A stretch of 64,000 nt of DNA from Bordetella sp. H567 (GCF_001704295.1 NZ_CP012334.1:5034084-5098083), one strand, 5' to 3'. Numbered from the stretch's first letter, positions 29,110 to 43,151 are shown. Notes: generated by a model from the sequence alone, not told the origin. A program made the numbers and translations.

Positions 29110-29131
29110 AATAATAAGAATCTATCTCAAT
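29110..29131 (-). promoter_or_regulatory. Candidate Fur box upstream of the PepSY gene
   Basis: The minus strand reads ATTGAGATAGATTCTTATTATT here, close to the familiar Fur-site form with GAGAATnATTCTTATT. It is the most AT-rich stretch in the neighbourhood and lies about 30 bases before the PepSY_TM start codon. The divergent AhpD-like gene begins at 29321. Confidence 0.5.
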
Positions 29132-29320
29132 ATTGTACCCATTTGAAGCCCGCAATTTGCGATGGTCCAATTCCGGTCTATGTTCTTGGTGCTTCACAGA
29201 TGTATTTGTCTGAACCATCATAGGCTCACACCCGGCGGTAACCGTCGGATCGCGGACAGTACCCTCTCCGCGCGCCGACGGCACTTCCTCGCCGATCCAC
29301 CCCTACGTCAAGGAATTGCC

Positions 29321-29800
29321 ATGAGCCAACGCCTGAACTACTACAAGCTGAGCCCCGAACTCGCCAAGAAATACGTGGACTTCAGCCAGACGCTGAAAAA
29401 GCGTCCCGTCATTGCCGAGCTCGGCCATCTGGTCACGCTGCGTGCCTCGCAGCTGAACGGCTGCGCCTTTTGTGTCGACATGCACTCCAAGGAAGCCAAG
29501 ATTCACGGCGAACGCGAACTCCGTCTGTACCACGTTGCCATTTGGTGGGAGTCGCCCCTGTTCAGCGATCGCGAAAAGGCCGCACTGGCGTGGACGGAGG
29601 TCGTCACGCACCTGCCGCCCCACGGGGTCCCGGAAGAGGCGTACCAGCGCGTGCGCGAGCATTTCAGCGAAGAGGAAGTGTCCGACCTGACCTTCGCGAT
29701 CGTCGAGATCAACGGCTGGAACCGCCTTGGCGTCGCCTTCCGTCCGGCTCCGGGTTCGGCCGACGAAATGTTGGGCCTGGGGAAGGCCGGGCTGAAATAA
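29321..29800 (+). CDS. Carboxymuconolactone decarboxylase/AhpD-like protein
   Basis: The 159-residue protein carries the AhpD core 'QLNGCAFCVDMHSKEA' with Cys48, Cys51 and His55, followed by 'WWESPLFSDREKAALAWTE'. The CxxCxxxH centre supports peroxidase or disulfide-exchange activity. Many such proteins are linked to oxidative stress, but a decarboxylase role cannot be excluded. ATG at 29321 has AAGGA at 29309-29314 just upstream; an earlier in-frame start lacks similarity. It is divergent from the iron-linked PepSY gene. Confidence 0.88.
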   Translation: MSQRLNYYKLSPELAKKYVDFSQTLKKRPVIAELGHLVTLRASQLNGCAFCVDMHSKEAKIHGERELRLYHVAIWWESPLFSDREKAALAWTEVVTHLPPHGVPEEAYQRVREHFSEEEVSDLTFAIVEINGWNRLGVAFRPAPGSADEMLGLGKAGLK

Positions 29801-29872
29801 GCTTGCACCCCGCAATGGACGCGAGTCCAGGGTTGCACCCCGCTGTGAGTTGATTGTTTGAGCGCAAGATGC

Positions 29873-29903
29873 AAAAAGGCCAGGCTGATGCCTGGCCTTT
29901 TTT
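29873..29903. terminator. Bidirectional intrinsic terminator
   Basis: AAAAAGGCCAGG and CCTGGCCTTTTTT form a 12-bp stem around a six-base loop. A T-tract follows on the plus strand and, because of the leading A-run, also on the minus strand. It lies between the convergent AhpD-like gene and atpC and can end both transcripts. Confidence 0.9.
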
Positions 29904-29921
29904 GCGAACGGGCCTTGTGGA

Positions 29922-30350
29922 TCAGTGGCGGCGACCCGAGGTTCCGCGCAGGCGGCGCGCGGCGATAGCCTGCGCCGCGAGCATGGCGAGCTCCGCTTCC
30001 ACCACGGCCACATCGGCCTTGTCCTTGGCGTTGCGCAGCGCTTCCTCGGCCTTCTGGCGAGCAGCCTCCGCCTTCGCCTCGTCCAGGTCGGCGGCGCGGA
30101 TGGCCGTATCGGCCAGTACCGTGACGCTGCCCGGCTGCACCTCGAGGATGCCGCCGGCGACAAAGACGTTTTCTTCGCTATTGTCCTCGCGGACGATCTT
30201 CAACGTACCCGGGCGGATTCGCGAGATCAGCGGGGTGTGGCCGGGCAGGATGCCCAGCTCGCCCGCTTCGCCAGGCAGAACCACGAACTTCGCCTCGCCG
30301 GTGAAGATCGCGGCTTCCGCGCTGACCACGTCGACATGCAGGGTAGCCAT
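29922..30350 (-). CDS. atpC: ATP synthase F1 subunit epsilon
   Basis: The 142-residue protein begins '[18 protein letters not shown]' with '[17 protein letters not shown]', the epsilon beta-sandwich. An Ala-rich helical hairpin follows at the C-terminus that can inhibit ATP hydrolysis. It is the last gene of the atp operon, nine bases after atpD, and is followed by the terminator at 29873-29903. Confidence 0.96.
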   Translation of the reverse strand: MATLHVDVVSAEAAIFTGEAKFVVLPGEAGELGILPGHTPLISRIRPGTLKIVREDNSEENVFVAGGILEVQPGSVTVLADTAIRAADLDEAKAEAARQKAEEALRNAKDKADVAVVEAELAMLAAQAIAARRLRGTSGRRH

Positions 30351-30359
30351 AGCGGATCC

Positions 30360-31835
<1,476 letters not shown>

Positions 31836-32735
31836 TCAGACGGCGGCGGCGCCCCCCACGATTTCCGAAATTTCCTTGGTGATCGCGGCCTGGCGGGTCT
31901 TGTTGTAGACCAGTTGCAGATCGCCGATCACTTTCTTGGCGTTGTCCGACGCGGCCTTCATGGCCACCATGCGCGCCGATTGTTCCGACGCCATGTTTTC
32001 CGCGACCGCCTGGAACAGCACGCCTTCGACATAACGTTGCAGCAGATCGTCGATGACCGAGCGGGCATCGGGCTCGTAGATGTAGTCCCAGCTGTACTCG
32101 CCCTTCAGCGCCGCGATGGTCTCGCCGGCGTGGAACGGGTTTTCCAGGTCGCCGCTAGGCAGCGGCAGCAGGCGCAGGAACACCGGCTCCTGCTTCATGG
32201 TGTTCACGAAGCGGGTGGTCGCGACATACAGCTCGTCGATACGGCCGTCCATGTAGGCATCCAGCTGGACCTTGATCGCGCCCAGCAGGCGGTCCAGGTG
32301 AGGCTGGTCGCCCAGGCCGACTTCCTGCGATACCAGGTTCGCGCTGATCCGGGTCAGCAGGCCCAGGCCCTTGTTGCCCAGCGCGGTGAACTGCACCTTG
32401 ACGCCGCGTTCCTGGAATTCCTTGAGCTTGGCCAGCGTGACACGGGATACGTTGGTGTTCAGGCCGCCGCACAGACCCTTGTCCGTGGTCACCAGCACCA
32501 CCCCGATCGCCTTGACCTGTTCGCGCTCGACCAGGAAGGGATGACTGTATTCCGGATTGGCCTGCATCAGGTGCGACGCGATGGCGCGCACCTTGGTGGC
32601 GTAGGGACGGCCCGCCCGCATCCGTTCCTGCGCCTTGCGCATCTTGGACGCGGCGACCATTTCCATCGCCTTGGTGATCTTGCGCGTGTTCTGCACGCTC
32701 TTGATCTTGGTACGGATTTCCTTGATTCCGGGCAT
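31836..32735 (-). CDS. atpG: ATP synthase F1 subunit gamma
   Basis: The 299-residue central stalk protein begins '[20 protein letters not shown]', the conserved N-terminal coil of gamma, and ends with '[20 protein letters not shown]'. ATG at 32735 is chosen by this conserved start; the frame extends 12 codons upstream without similarity. Gamma turns inside alpha3beta3 and couples proton flow to synthesis. Confidence 0.97.
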   Translation of the reverse strand: MPGIKEIRTKIKSVQNTRKITKAMEMVAASKMRKAQERMRAGRPYATKVRAIASHLMQANPEYSHPFLVEREQVKAIGVVLVTTDKGLCGGLNTNVSRVTLAKLKEFQERGVKVQFTALGNKGLGLLTRISANLVSQEVGLGDQPHLDRLLGAIKVQLDAYMDGRIDELYVATTRFVNTMKQEPVFLRLLPLPSGDLENPFHAGETIAALKGEYSWDYIYEPDARSVIDDLLQRYVEGVLFQAVAENMASEQSARMVAMKAASDNAKKVIGDLQLVYNKTRQAAITKEISEIVGGAAAV

Positions 32736-32840
32736 TGCGCTTTCCTGGTGAGACGGTCGGCGGCGGGGCAATCACCCCGTCCGCCCTGCAGGCCGTGCGC
32801 GCCGCATGGCGCCCGCCGACCTCATCACAGTCAAAATGTC

Positions 32841-34382
<1,542 letters not shown>

Positions 34383-34422
34383 GTTCAGACTCCTGGAATC
34401 CTGTTAGTCGCCTGGCTAAGGG

Positions 34423-34962
34423 CTATGCCGCCAGCGTGTCGCGCATGCGGGTCAATTGAGCTTGCACGGATGTATCGAGTACCTGATCCCCGACGGCCAC
34501 GCGGACACCCCCGATCAGGGAGGCATCAACGGTTACGTGGGGCTTGAGCTTGAGGCCGAACTTCAGTTCCAGGGCGCTCAGCAAGTCCTTGACCTGGTCG
34601 GGGGTCATCTCGAAAGCACTGGTAATGTTGGCCTGCGCCGTGCCTTCGTGGCGGTTCTTCAGCGCCGCGAACTGCTCTGCGATTTCCGGCAGCAACGGCA
34701 GGCGGCCGTTTTCAGCCAGCAGGTCGATGAAATTGCGGGCGAATTGCGGCACTTCGCCTTGCAGCAGTCCGGCGAAGGTCTGCGCGCGCTGGGCGTCCCC
34801 CAGGCGGGGATCGGACATGGCCTCACGGACGTCCGCGTTGGCGGCGACCTGGGCCATTTGATTCACCAGGCCGGCCCAGAGGTCCAGCCCGGCCTTGTCG
34901 TCGCGCGCGGCGGCGAACAAGGCTTCGGCATAAGGCCGGGCGACAGTCGATAGTTCAGCCAT
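34423..34962 (-). CDS. atpH: ATP synthase F1 subunit delta
   Basis: The 179-residue protein starts '[19 protein letters not shown]', typical of delta (OSCP), and has the C-terminal pattern '[20 protein letters not shown]'. It links the peripheral stalk b dimer to alpha3beta3. It lies 12 bases after atpF and 40 before atpA. Confidence 0.96.
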   Translation of the reverse strand: MAELSTVARPYAEALFAAARDDKAGLDLWAGLVNQMAQVAANADVREAMSDPRLGDAQRAQTFAGLLQGEVPQFARNFIDLLAENGRLPLLPEIAEQFAALKNRHEGTAQANITSAFEMTPDQVKDLLSALELKFGLKLKPHVTVDASLIGGVRVAVGDQVLDTSVQAQLTRMRDTLAA

Positions 34963-34974
34963 GACGGTTCCGGA

Positions 34975-35445
34975 TTAAAGCTGTGCCTTGAGCTGAGCCA
35001 GCAGCTCGGCATGGGCGCGGGCGTCGATCTCGCGGCGCAGGATCTGCTCCGCGCCCTTGACGGCCAGCGCGGCGACTTCGTCGCGCAAGTTGTCGCGCGC
35101 GCGCTGCACGACCAGCTCGGCGTCCTGCTTGGCCTGCGCCACGATGCGGGCGCGTTCGGCTTCCGCGTCACGGCGAGCCTGATCCAGCAGCTGATTCGCC
35201 TGCTTTTCGGCTTCCACCATGCGGGCGTGGTTTTCGGACTTGGCAGAAGCCTCGATCAGACTGATGCGCGCCTGGGCCTGGGCGAGGTCAGCCTTGCCCT
35301 TTTCAGCCGCGGCCAAGCCGTCGGCGATTTTCTGGCGGCGCTCATCCATCGCCTTCGTCAGGGGCGGCCACACGAATTTCATCGTGAACCAGCCCAGAAC
35401 GAAGAACACGAGCATCTGGAAAAAGATCGTCGCGTTCAGATTCAC
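34975..35445 (-). CDS. atpF: ATP synthase Fo subunit b
   Basis: The 156-residue protein has a single N-terminal membrane helix ('[18 protein letters not shown]'), then the b-subunit hinge '[20 protein letters not shown]' and a long charged coiled coil to the end. As a dimer it makes the peripheral stalk. Only one b gene is present, so this is the homodimeric form. Confidence 0.96.
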   Translation of the reverse strand: MNLNATIFFQMLVFFVLGWFTMKFVWPPLTKAMDERRQKIADGLAAAEKGKADLAQAQARISLIEASAKSENHARMVEAEKQANQLLDQARRDAEAERARIVAQAKQDAELVVQRARDNLRDEVAALAVKGAEQILRREIDARAHAELLAQLKAQL

Positions 35446-35610
35446 GGTCGTTTCCCTTTAACACCTAACGGCTCGGACGTTTCCCTGGAAACGCCATCGA
35501 GCACTCGATACTTGCCGGTGGGCAGTCGCGGTACGGGCCTTATCTGGCTATACAGGACCACGCGCCACCGGCTTCTTCGACCCGCCGGCGCACCGGCGGG
35601 CAATGCGCCA

Positions 35611-36844
<1,234 letters not shown>

Positions 36845-36911
36845 TTATTACCTACCCTGTTTGCTGTCGCTGGCGCGTCACGCCAGCCATTTTGAACGAT
36901 TAGAAGCGTCG

Positions 36912-37367
36912 CTATGACAACTTGCCGGACATCAAGAGCAGAACATACCCCTTGAGGGTGCAAATCAGGCCGATCAACATGGCCGGCCACACGATCCTGC
37001 CACCCCCAAGCCGCACCGCCAGCCACAACAGCAAAACCGTTGCGACCAGCTTGAATGCTTCGCCCAGGAAGAACGTGAACGGATTGGTCCGGCCCGGCCG
37101 GTGCGCGTCCAGCAGCAACCGTAGCGCAAACAATGTGTTTGGCACCAGATACGCCCCCGCCCCCACCAGCGCCGATAAACCCGCCGCCGTTCCCGCTACT
37201 CCCCACGCGATCACCGTCGCAAGCAGCGCCATGACGCATTGCGCCACGACAGCTCGCGCCAGTCCGCGACTTGTTCTTGCACGCAACGCGGCTTTTTGCT
37301 CCTCGTTGAGCACCAGCCTGGTCGGGTCCAGCCCATCGTCCAGCCTAGTTGTCCCATCCGGTGGCAT
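36912..37367 (-). CDS. atpI: ATP synthase subunit I (AtpI-like)
   Basis: The 151-residue protein has a charged N-terminus of ~40 residues and four hydrophobic helices ('VVAQCVMALLATVIAWGVAG', 'LVGAGAYLVPNTLFAL', 'LVATVLLLWLAVRL', 'WPAMLIGLICTLKGYVLLL'). This is the AtpI pattern; AtpI helps c-ring assembly. ATG 37367 is preferred over a TTG at 37379. It is the first gene of the atp operon, with a candidate promoter 28 bases upstream. Confidence 0.85.
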   Translation of the reverse strand: MPPDGTTRLDDGLDPTRLVLNEEQKAALRARTSRGLARAVVAQCVMALLATVIAWGVAGTAAGLSALVGAGAYLVPNTLFALRLLLDAHRPGRTNPFTFFLGEAFKLVATVLLLWLAVRLGGGRIVWPAMLIGLICTLKGYVLLLMSGKLS

Positions 37368-37394
37368 GTTATTCCGCAAGCGTCAAACTATTGG

Positions 37395-37424
37395 AGTATA
37401 GCTGGAATCCAACCCGGCCCGCAA
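37395..37424 (-). promoter_or_regulatory. Candidate sigma70 promoter of the atp operon
   Basis: On the minus strand TTGCGG (37424-37419) and TATACT (37400-37395) are 18 bases apart. The -10 matches consensus at five of six bases. Transcription would start about 20 bases before the AtpI start codon. No other strong -10 is seen in this intergenic region. Confidence 0.5.
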
Positions 37425-37456
37425 ATCGAGCCGCCTGACAAGGCGCTGAGTCGCGA

Positions 37457-37486
37457 CAAAGAAACAGGGGCAGTCCATTGCCCCTG
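37457..37486 (-). terminator. Intrinsic terminator after the DUF1254 gene
   Basis: CAGGGGCA (37465-37472) pairs with TGCCCCTG (37479-37486) around a six-base loop. On the minus strand the stem is followed by TTTCTTTG, giving a U-rich tail. It lies 54 bases after the DUF1254 gene stop and before the atp promoter. Confidence 0.8.
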
Positions 37487-37539
37487 CTTGGAACCCCTCC
37501 CGGCGGCGCCCTGGAGGGCCGCGCCGAGGCGCACGGCGC

Positions 37540-39087
37540 TCAGTGGTCGCGCACCGGAGGCGGCGCCCACTGCTGGTCCATCGCGATATCGCGCGGCCAG
37601 TACAGCCTCATATTGAGCATGAATGGACCGGCGTCGGGGCTAGGCAGCCAATTGGCCTGCCGCTCCCGGCTGGGGGCCCGGCGCTGGATATAGATGTCCA
37701 GGGAGCCGTCGGCGTTATAGCGCAGGTTGTCGGTGCTGCGGATCGCGTAGCGATGCGCCGGATTGTCCACGAAGGTCTGCTCCGGCCCGTACAAGTTGAG
37801 CGACCAGAAGGCGTTGACCGGCGGCAGTTGACCCTTGTCGAAATGCAGCACGTAGTCGTCGTCGCCCACCAGCCGGTCGCCGTCGGCATCGATCAGCGTC
37901 ACCGGATACAGGATGTCCTCGGGCAGCCCGGCCCCCAGGCCCGCGTACGCCACGGCGGCGCGGCGCAGGTAATTGGTCCCATAGGTCCCGATACCGCCGG
38001 TCACCGTGTTCCAGCCATTGATGCCCGAACCCAGCCGGGAGACGTAGTCGGCGATGCGGCGGCCGGCTTCCGGACCGGCCTGCGTCAGCGCCTGCTGCAC
38101 CGCCGGGTCCAGTTGCGAGAACGCCACCGGCGACGTGGTACCCAGGCCGAGACGGCGCAGGCGGTCCAGCATGGGATAGTCGTTGGCGTGGGGCGGATTG
38201 TTGCGCAGGGCGTCCGCGAAAACCCCGAAGAAGGTCGCCGCGTCCATGCCGGCCACCTGCTGCACCGGCGGCACCGCGCTGGGCGCGACCTGCGTGGTGG
38301 GCGTATAGGCCGGCGGCATCGGCATCGGCGCCACCAGCCGCGGGCCCGGCTGCCCCGGATACATCGGCGTCAGCGAACCGGGGGCGACCGCGCGGCCCGG
38401 CACGGGAGCGGGCGGGGCCACATAGGGCGCGACGGCGATATTGGCCTGCCACTGATTCACGGCCGGATAGTCCTGCTGCCCGCCAGCCTGCACATGGCCC
38501 ACCACCCATCCCATGGACGTCGGGCTGCGTACCACGTCCACGCCGGCCGGCAGCGTACCGTTCCAATACGGCCCGACGATGGCGAAGGCCTGCGGGCCGG
38601 CGCCGTTGGTGCGGGTGCCGCGCGAGGCAAAGACGTCGGTCCACATATCCATCAGCGACAGCACATAGAAGCGGTTGCCGGGGTCCGGGACCCTGACGAT
38701 CACCGGCCCGTTGCTGACGTCGTACCACATGCTGGAATACAGCGTGTCGGTGTTCGGCCAGCGGGCGTCGGGCGTGCTGGCATCCGGAAACGCCGTCTTG
38801 TGCCCGAACTGGTTCATGGGCGCCTTGCCGTCCAGGGGCGAGGCCACATTCGTGGTATTGCGGCGGGTCAGCTCCATCAACACCATGGGATAGGCATACA
38901 CGTAGGCATCGACCGCCGTATCGTGCAGTTCCTGGGCAGTCATGGGCGCGACCGGGGCGGCGGCCACGGGCGTCGGCGACGTCATGCGCAGCGTGGGTTG
39001 AGGAGATTGGGCAGAGGCGGCGCCGCTGACGCCAAAAATGCACGCCAGGGCGGCCAATCGCCATTTACCGGTATGGGCAGTACGCAT
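37540..39087 (-). CDS. Exported DUF1254/DUF1214 domain protein with Pro-rich insert
   Basis: The 515-residue protein has a signal peptide (about 1-26, 'LAALACIFGVSGAASA'). A DUF1254 part follows ('DAYVYAYPMVLMELTRRNTT', 'WPNTDTLYSSMWYDVSNGP'), and a DUF1214 part at the end ('FWSLNLYGPEQTFVDNPAHR', 'YNADGSLDIYIQ'). Residues 221-278 are a proline-rich low-complexity insert between the two. The enzymatic role of the family is unsettled. The gene stands alone, with its own terminator. Confidence 0.85.
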   Translation of the reverse strand: MRTAHTGKWRLAALACIFGVSGAASAQSPQPTLRMTSPTPVAAAPVAPMTAQELHDTAVDAYVYAYPMVLMELTRRNTTNVASPLDGKAPMNQFGHKTAFPDASTPDARWPNTDTLYSSMWYDVSNGPVIVRVPDPGNRFYVLSLMDMWTDVFASRGTRTNGAGPQAFAIVGPYWNGTLPAGVDVVRSPTSMGWVVGHVQAGGQQDYPAVNQWQANIAVAPYVAPPAPVPGRAVAPGSLTPMYPGQPGPRLVAPMPMPPAYTPTTQVAPSAVPPVQQVAGMDAATFFGVFADALRNNPPHANDYPMLDRLRRLGLGTTSPVAFSQLDPAVQQALTQAGPEAGRRIADYVSRLGSGINGWNTVTGGIGTYGTNYLRRAAVAYAGLGAGLPEDILYPVTLIDADGDRLVGDDDYVLHFDKGQLPPVNAFWSLNLYGPEQTFVDNPAHRYAIRSTDNLRYNADGSLDIYIQRRAPSRERQANWLPSPDAGPFMLNMRLYWPRDIAMDQQWAPPPVRDH

Positions 39088-39308
39088 GGAGGGCTCCTTT
39101 GTTGTTGCCGGGCGGCCCCCGTCAGCAACCGGCGCGCCTGCTCATCCGCTGGCAGGCATGGGAGAGCCGCCCTCATTCGTTGGAACCCTAAAGGATAGGC
39201 GCGCGCCTTGATACATCCACCACAAGAACGTATCAAGACGCAACCAGACCGCGTGCCGCGAAACCCAGCTGTTCCGCGGCGCGCGCAAGGCCATGCGGTG
39301 GCCTGCGC

Positions 39309-40085
39309 TCAGCGATGGTGGAAATTCGGCTTGCGCTTCTCGACGAAGGCGGCCATGCCTTCTTTCTGGTCCGGCGTGCCGAACAGCGAGTGGAAGGAGC
39401 GCCGCTCGAACAACATGCCCTCGTTCAGCGGGGTTTCGTAGGCGCGGTTCACGCATTCCTTGGCCATCATGGCCGCCTGCAGCGGCATGGCCGCGATGAC
39501 CGTGCCGATCTCGATGGCTTCTTCCAGCAGCTTGTCGGCGGGCACCACGCGCGACACCAGGCCGGCTCGCTCGGCCTCTTCCGCGCCCATCATGCGGCCG
39601 GTCAGCACCATGTCCATGGCCTTGGCCTTGCCCACGGCGCGTGGCAGCCGCTGCGTGCCGCCAGCGCCCGGGATGACGCCCAGCTTGATTTCCGGCTGCC
39701 CGAACCTGGCGGTATCGGCAGCCACTAGGATGTCGCACATCATGGCCAGCTCGCAGCCCCCACCCAGCGCGTACCCCGCCACCGCCGCGACCACCGGCTT
39801 GCGGATGCGCTTCAAGGTTTCCCAATTGCGGGTGATGTAGTCGGTGCCGTACACCTCCGTGTAGCTCCAATCCTTCATCGCGCCGATATCGGCGCCCGCC
39901 GCGAATGCCTTTTCGCTGCCGGTGATGACGATGGCGCCGATGGTCGCGTCCTGCTCCAGCGCCAGCAGGGCCTGGCCCAGTTCATCCATCAAGGCATCGT
40001 TCAAGGCATTCAGCGCCTGGGGCCGGTTCAGCGTCAACAAACCGACGCGTCCACGCGTCTCCATCAGAACCAGCGATTCACTCAT
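39309..40085 (-). CDS. Enoyl-CoA hydratase/isomerase
   Basis: The 258-residue crotonase-fold enzyme has the oxyanion motifs '[13 protein letters not shown]' and '[18 protein letters not shown]', with the two catalytic glutamates in 'GGCELAM' and '[13 protein letters not shown]'. These features fit a short-chain enoyl-CoA hydratase (FadB1/EchA8 type) that hydrates trans-2-enoyl-CoA in beta-oxidation. It is divergent from the M61 peptidase with an 80-base shared promoter region. Confidence 0.95.
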   Translation of the reverse strand: MSESLVLMETRGRVGLLTLNRPQALNALNDALMDELGQALLALEQDATIGAIVITGSEKAFAAGADIGAMKDWSYTEVYGTDYITRNWETLKRIRKPVVAAVAGYALGGGCELAMMCDILVAADTARFGQPEIKLGVIPGAGGTQRLPRAVGKAKAMDMVLTGRMMGAEEAERAGLVSRVVPADKLLEEAIEIGTVIAAMPLQAAMMAKECVNRAYETPLNEGMLFERRSFHSLFGTPDQKEGMAAFVEKRKPNFHHR

Positions 40086-40165
40086 GGATGTCTCCTGTGG
40101 TCAAAAAAGCCGGGGGCGGTGCCTAACCATTAGAATGCGCCCATTGACGACGCGCTATCGGAATA

Positions 40166-41926
40166 ATGGCCCCGCATCCCGTAATTTACCGCCTGCAACC
40201 CCATGACCCGGCGGGTCATCGCTTTCGCATCGTGCTTACGATCGAGTCGCCCGCCCCCGAAGGCCAGTCCCTGACCCTGCCGGCCTGGATTCCGGGCAGT
40301 TACCTGATCCGCGACTTTTCCCGGCAGATCGAGACGCTGAAGGCGTATGCCGGCGGCCGCGCCGTGCCGGTGGCCAAGACGGACAGCCATACCTGGAAGG
40401 CGGCGCCGGCCGGCGGGCCGCTGACGGTGGAATACACGGTCTACGCCTGGGACTTGTCGGTGCGCGGCGCCCATCTGGATGAAAGCCACGCCTTCTTCAA
40501 CGGCACCAGCGTATTCCTGTGCGTCGAAGGGCAGGCCCACCTGCCCTGCCTGGTTGAACTGCAGCCGCCGCCTGGCATCGAGGGCTGGAAGGTCTATACC
40601 AGCCTGCCGGAAGCGCGTGGCGTCACGGGCGGCGCCCGGCGCCATGGTTTCGGCCTGTACCGGGCGCCCGACTACGACGCCCTGATCGATCATCCGGTGG
40701 AAATGGGTACGCCGCAGGTCGCGCGCTTTTTCGCCCATGGTGCCGAGCACGAATTGGTCTTCACGGGCATCGCCCCGCGCCTGGACCTGGCGCGCATCGC
40801 GCGCGACGTCCAGCGCATTTGCGAAACCCAGATCGCCTTCTTCGAGCCGCAGTCGCGCCGCGCGCCCTTCCTGGACAGCAGCGACCGCTATGTTTTCATG
40901 ACCATGGTCACCGGCGACGGCTACGGCGGCCTGGAACATCGCGCCTCCACCGCCCTGATGGCCGCGCGCAAGGACCTGCCCGTCAAGGGCCAGACCGGCC
41001 AGGGAGAAGGCTATCGCACCTTCCTGGGCCTGGTCAGCCACGAGTATTTCCATACCTGGAACGTCAAGCGCATCAAGCCCGCCGCCTTCGCGCCCTACGA
41101 TCTGACGCGGCCCGCGCTGACCCGGTTGCTGTGGATATTCGAAGGCTTCACCTCTTACTACGACGACCTGTTCCTGCTGCGCGCGGGCACGATCACGCGG
41201 CCCGACTACCTGCGCCTGCTGGCCAAGACCATCACCTCCGTGGCGCGCACGCCGGGCCGCGCCAAGCAATCGGTGGCCGAGAGCTCCTTCGACGCCTGGA
41301 CCCGCTATTACAAGCAGGACGAGAATTCGCCGAACGCCATCGTCAGCTACTACACCAAGGGCGCGCTGGTCGCCTTGGGCCTGGACCTGACCGTGCGGCG
41401 CAAGAGCGGCGGCCGGCATTCGCTGGACGACGTGATGCGGCTGATGTGGCGCCGTTATGGGCGCGATTTCTATCGCGGCGCGCCGCAGGGCATTCCGGAA
41501 GACGCGCTGCCCGCGCTGGTGCGCGAAGCCACGGGCGTGGACGCGCGAGCCTTCATCGGGCGCTACGCCGATGGCCGCGCCGATCCGCCGCTGGCCGAGC
41601 TGCTGGCCCACCACGGCATCACCTTGCAGTGGAAGCCCGCGTCCAATCTGCCCACGCTGGACGTGCGCACCCGCAAGCAGGGTGACGGGGTGGCGCTGGC
41701 CACCGTACTGGAAGGCGGTGTCGCGCACAAGGGCGGCCTGTCCGCCGGCGACGTTCTGGTGGCCATCGACGGCCTGCGCGTCGATGCCCCCGCGGGCCTG
41801 GAACTGCTGCTGGCGCAGTATCGCCCCGGCGATACGGTGACGGTACACGTGTTCCGCCGCGACGAGCTGCGGGCATTCCGCATGCGCCTGGATGCACAGC
41901 CGGCGCTGGATTGTGTGCTGAGCTGA
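40166..41926 (+). CDS. M61 family metallopeptidase with C-terminal PDZ domain
   Basis: The 586-residue protein has an N-terminal beta domain ('YRLQPHDPAGHRFRIVLTIE', 'LPAWIPGSYLIRDFSRQIE'). A gluzincin centre 'HEYFHTWNVKR' starts at His292, with a downstream Glu in 'WIFEGFTSYYDDL'. A PDZ-like domain sits near the C-terminus ('GVAHKGGLSAGDVLVAIDGL'). This is the glycyl aminopeptidase/M61 layout. No signal peptide is seen. Substrates are unknown. Confidence 0.93.
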   Translation: MAPHPVIYRLQPHDPAGHRFRIVLTIESPAPEGQSLTLPAWIPGSYLIRDFSRQIETLKAYAGGRAVPVAKTDSHTWKAAPAGGPLTVEYTVYAWDLSVRGAHLDESHAFFNGTSVFLCVEGQAHLPCLVELQPPPGIEGWKVYTSLPEARGVTGGARRHGFGLYRAPDYDALIDHPVEMGTPQVARFFAHGAEHELVFTGIAPRLDLARIARDVQRICETQIAFFEPQSRRAPFLDSSDRYVFMTMVTGDGYGGLEHRASTALMAARKDLPVKGQTGQGEGYRTFLGLVSHEYFHTWNVKRIKPAAFAPYDLTRPALTRLLWIFEGFTSYYDDLFLLRAGTITRPDYLRLLAKTITSVARTPGRAKQSVAESSFDAWTRYYKQDENSPNAIVSYYTKGALVALGLDLTVRRKSGGRHSLDDVMRLMWRRYGRDFYRGAPQGIPEDALPALVREATGVDARAFIGRYADGRADPPLAELLAHHGITLQWKPASNLPTLDVRTRKQGDGVALATVLEGGVAHKGGLSAGDVLVAIDGLRVDAPAGLELLLAQYRPGDTVTVHVFRRDELRAFRMRLDAQPALDCVLS

Positions 41927-42005
41927 CGCATCGCCCCTGGACCGTATCCGCCGCCCTCCTTCCGACACTGCTGCCCCGACCCCCCATCGGCCTTTTTGGT
42001 CCGCC

Positions 42006-43151
42006 ATGTCCACCATCATGTCCAGCCCTGACGTCCGCCCGGATACCCGGGCCTTCCGCGAATTGTTCCTTTCCGGCGTGCCGCTGCTGGACGTGCGCGC
42101 GCCGGTGGAATTCAGCCGCGGCGCCTTTCCCACGGCGGTGAATATCCCGCTGATGAACGACCCTGAGCGTGAAGAAGTGGGCTTGCGCTACAAGGAGCAA
42201 GGGCAGCAGGCCGCCATCGCGCTGGGCATGCAGCGGGTATCGGGGGACATCAAGCGCGAGCGCATCCAGGCCTGGGCGGCGTTCGCCCGGGCGCATCCGC
42301 AAGGCTATCTCTATTGTTTCCGCGGCGGGCTGCGATCCCAGATCACGCAGCAATGGCTGAAGGCGGAAGCCGGCATCGACTACCCCCGGGTGGTGGGCGG
42401 CTACAAGGCGATGCGCACCTATCTTGCGGACGTCATCCGCATCGCCGCGTCGACGCCCGGCCATCTGGTGCTGGGCGGCCTGACGGGCAGCGGCAAGACC
42501 GAAGCCCTGCACGGCGTCGGCAACGCGGTGGACCTGGAACGGCATGCCAATCATCGCGGCTCCGGCTTCGGCAAGCGCGTCACGCCGCAACCGTCGCAGA
42601 TCGATTTCGAGCATCGCCTGGCGATCGACCTGCTGCACAAGCAGGCGGGCGGCTGGCGCACGATGGTGCTGGAAGACGAAAGCCGCCTGATCGGCATGAA
42701 CGCGCTGCCGCTGGAACTGCTGCAGGTGATCCAGACCGCGCCCTTGGTCTGGCTGGACGCCGCGCTGGAGGAACGGGTGGAGCGCATCCTGCGCGACTAT
42801 GTGGTGGAGCTGCGGACGGAATTTGCCGCGCGGTACGGCGAGGCGGGCGATGCCCTGTTCGCCCAGCGCCTGCAGGACAGTTTGACGGCGATTTCGCGCC
42901 GGCTGGGCGGCGAACGCCATGGGCGCCTGATGATGCAGATGCGGGCCGCGCTGGCACGCCAGCTGGAAACGGGCGATTGCGATGCGCATCGCGCCTGGAT
43001 CCAGGGGTTGCTGGGCGAGTACTACGATCCCATATACGCCCGGCACCTGAAGGAAAAAGCCACGCGCATCGTGTTTCGCGGCGACGCCGCCGCCGTGGCC
43101 GCCTACCTGCGGGACCAGGCCGCGCGGAACCGGCACGGCGCCCCGGACTAG
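42006..43151 (+). CDS. mnmH: tRNA 2-selenouridine synthase
   Basis: The 381-residue protein joins a rhodanese domain (about 20-135: 'LLDVRAPVEFSRGAF', active Cys104 in 'YCFRGGLRS') to a P-loop domain ('GGLTGSGKTEALH'). This fusion is diagnostic for MnmH/SelU, which replaces sulfur by selenium at the wobble uridine of some tRNAs using selenophosphate. Conserved 'ANHRGSGFG' and 'LEDESRLIG' are present. No selD is in the window, so the selenium donor must be encoded elsewhere. It lies 79 bases after the M61 gene. Confidence 0.93.
   Translation: MSTIMSSPDVRPDTRAFRELFLSGVPLLDVRAPVEFSRGAFPTAVNIPLMNDPEREEVGLRYKEQGQQAAIALGMQRVSGDIKRERIQAWAAFARAHPQGYLYCFRGGLRSQITQQWLKAEAGIDYPRVVGGYKAMRTYLADVIRIAASTPGHLVLGGLTGSGKTEALHGVGNAVDLERHANHRGSGFGKRVTPQPSQIDFEHRLAIDLLHKQAGGWRTMVLEDESRLIGMNALPLELLQVIQTAPLVWLDAALEERVERILRDYVVELRTEFAARYGEAGDALFAQRLQDSLTAISRRLGGERHGRLMMQMRAALARQLETGDCDAHRAWIQGLLGEYYDPIYARHLKEKATRIVFRGDAAAVAAYLRDQAARNRHGAPD

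Noticed and set aside
29803-29843. Eleven-base direct repeat TTGCACCCCGC (two copies)
   Set aside because: Short, in a small gap before a clear terminator, with no evident role.
40130-43136. Long minus-strand open frames opposite the M61 and mnmH genes
   Set aside because: The plus-strand genes have clear catalytic motifs; the antisense frames do not resemble any family.
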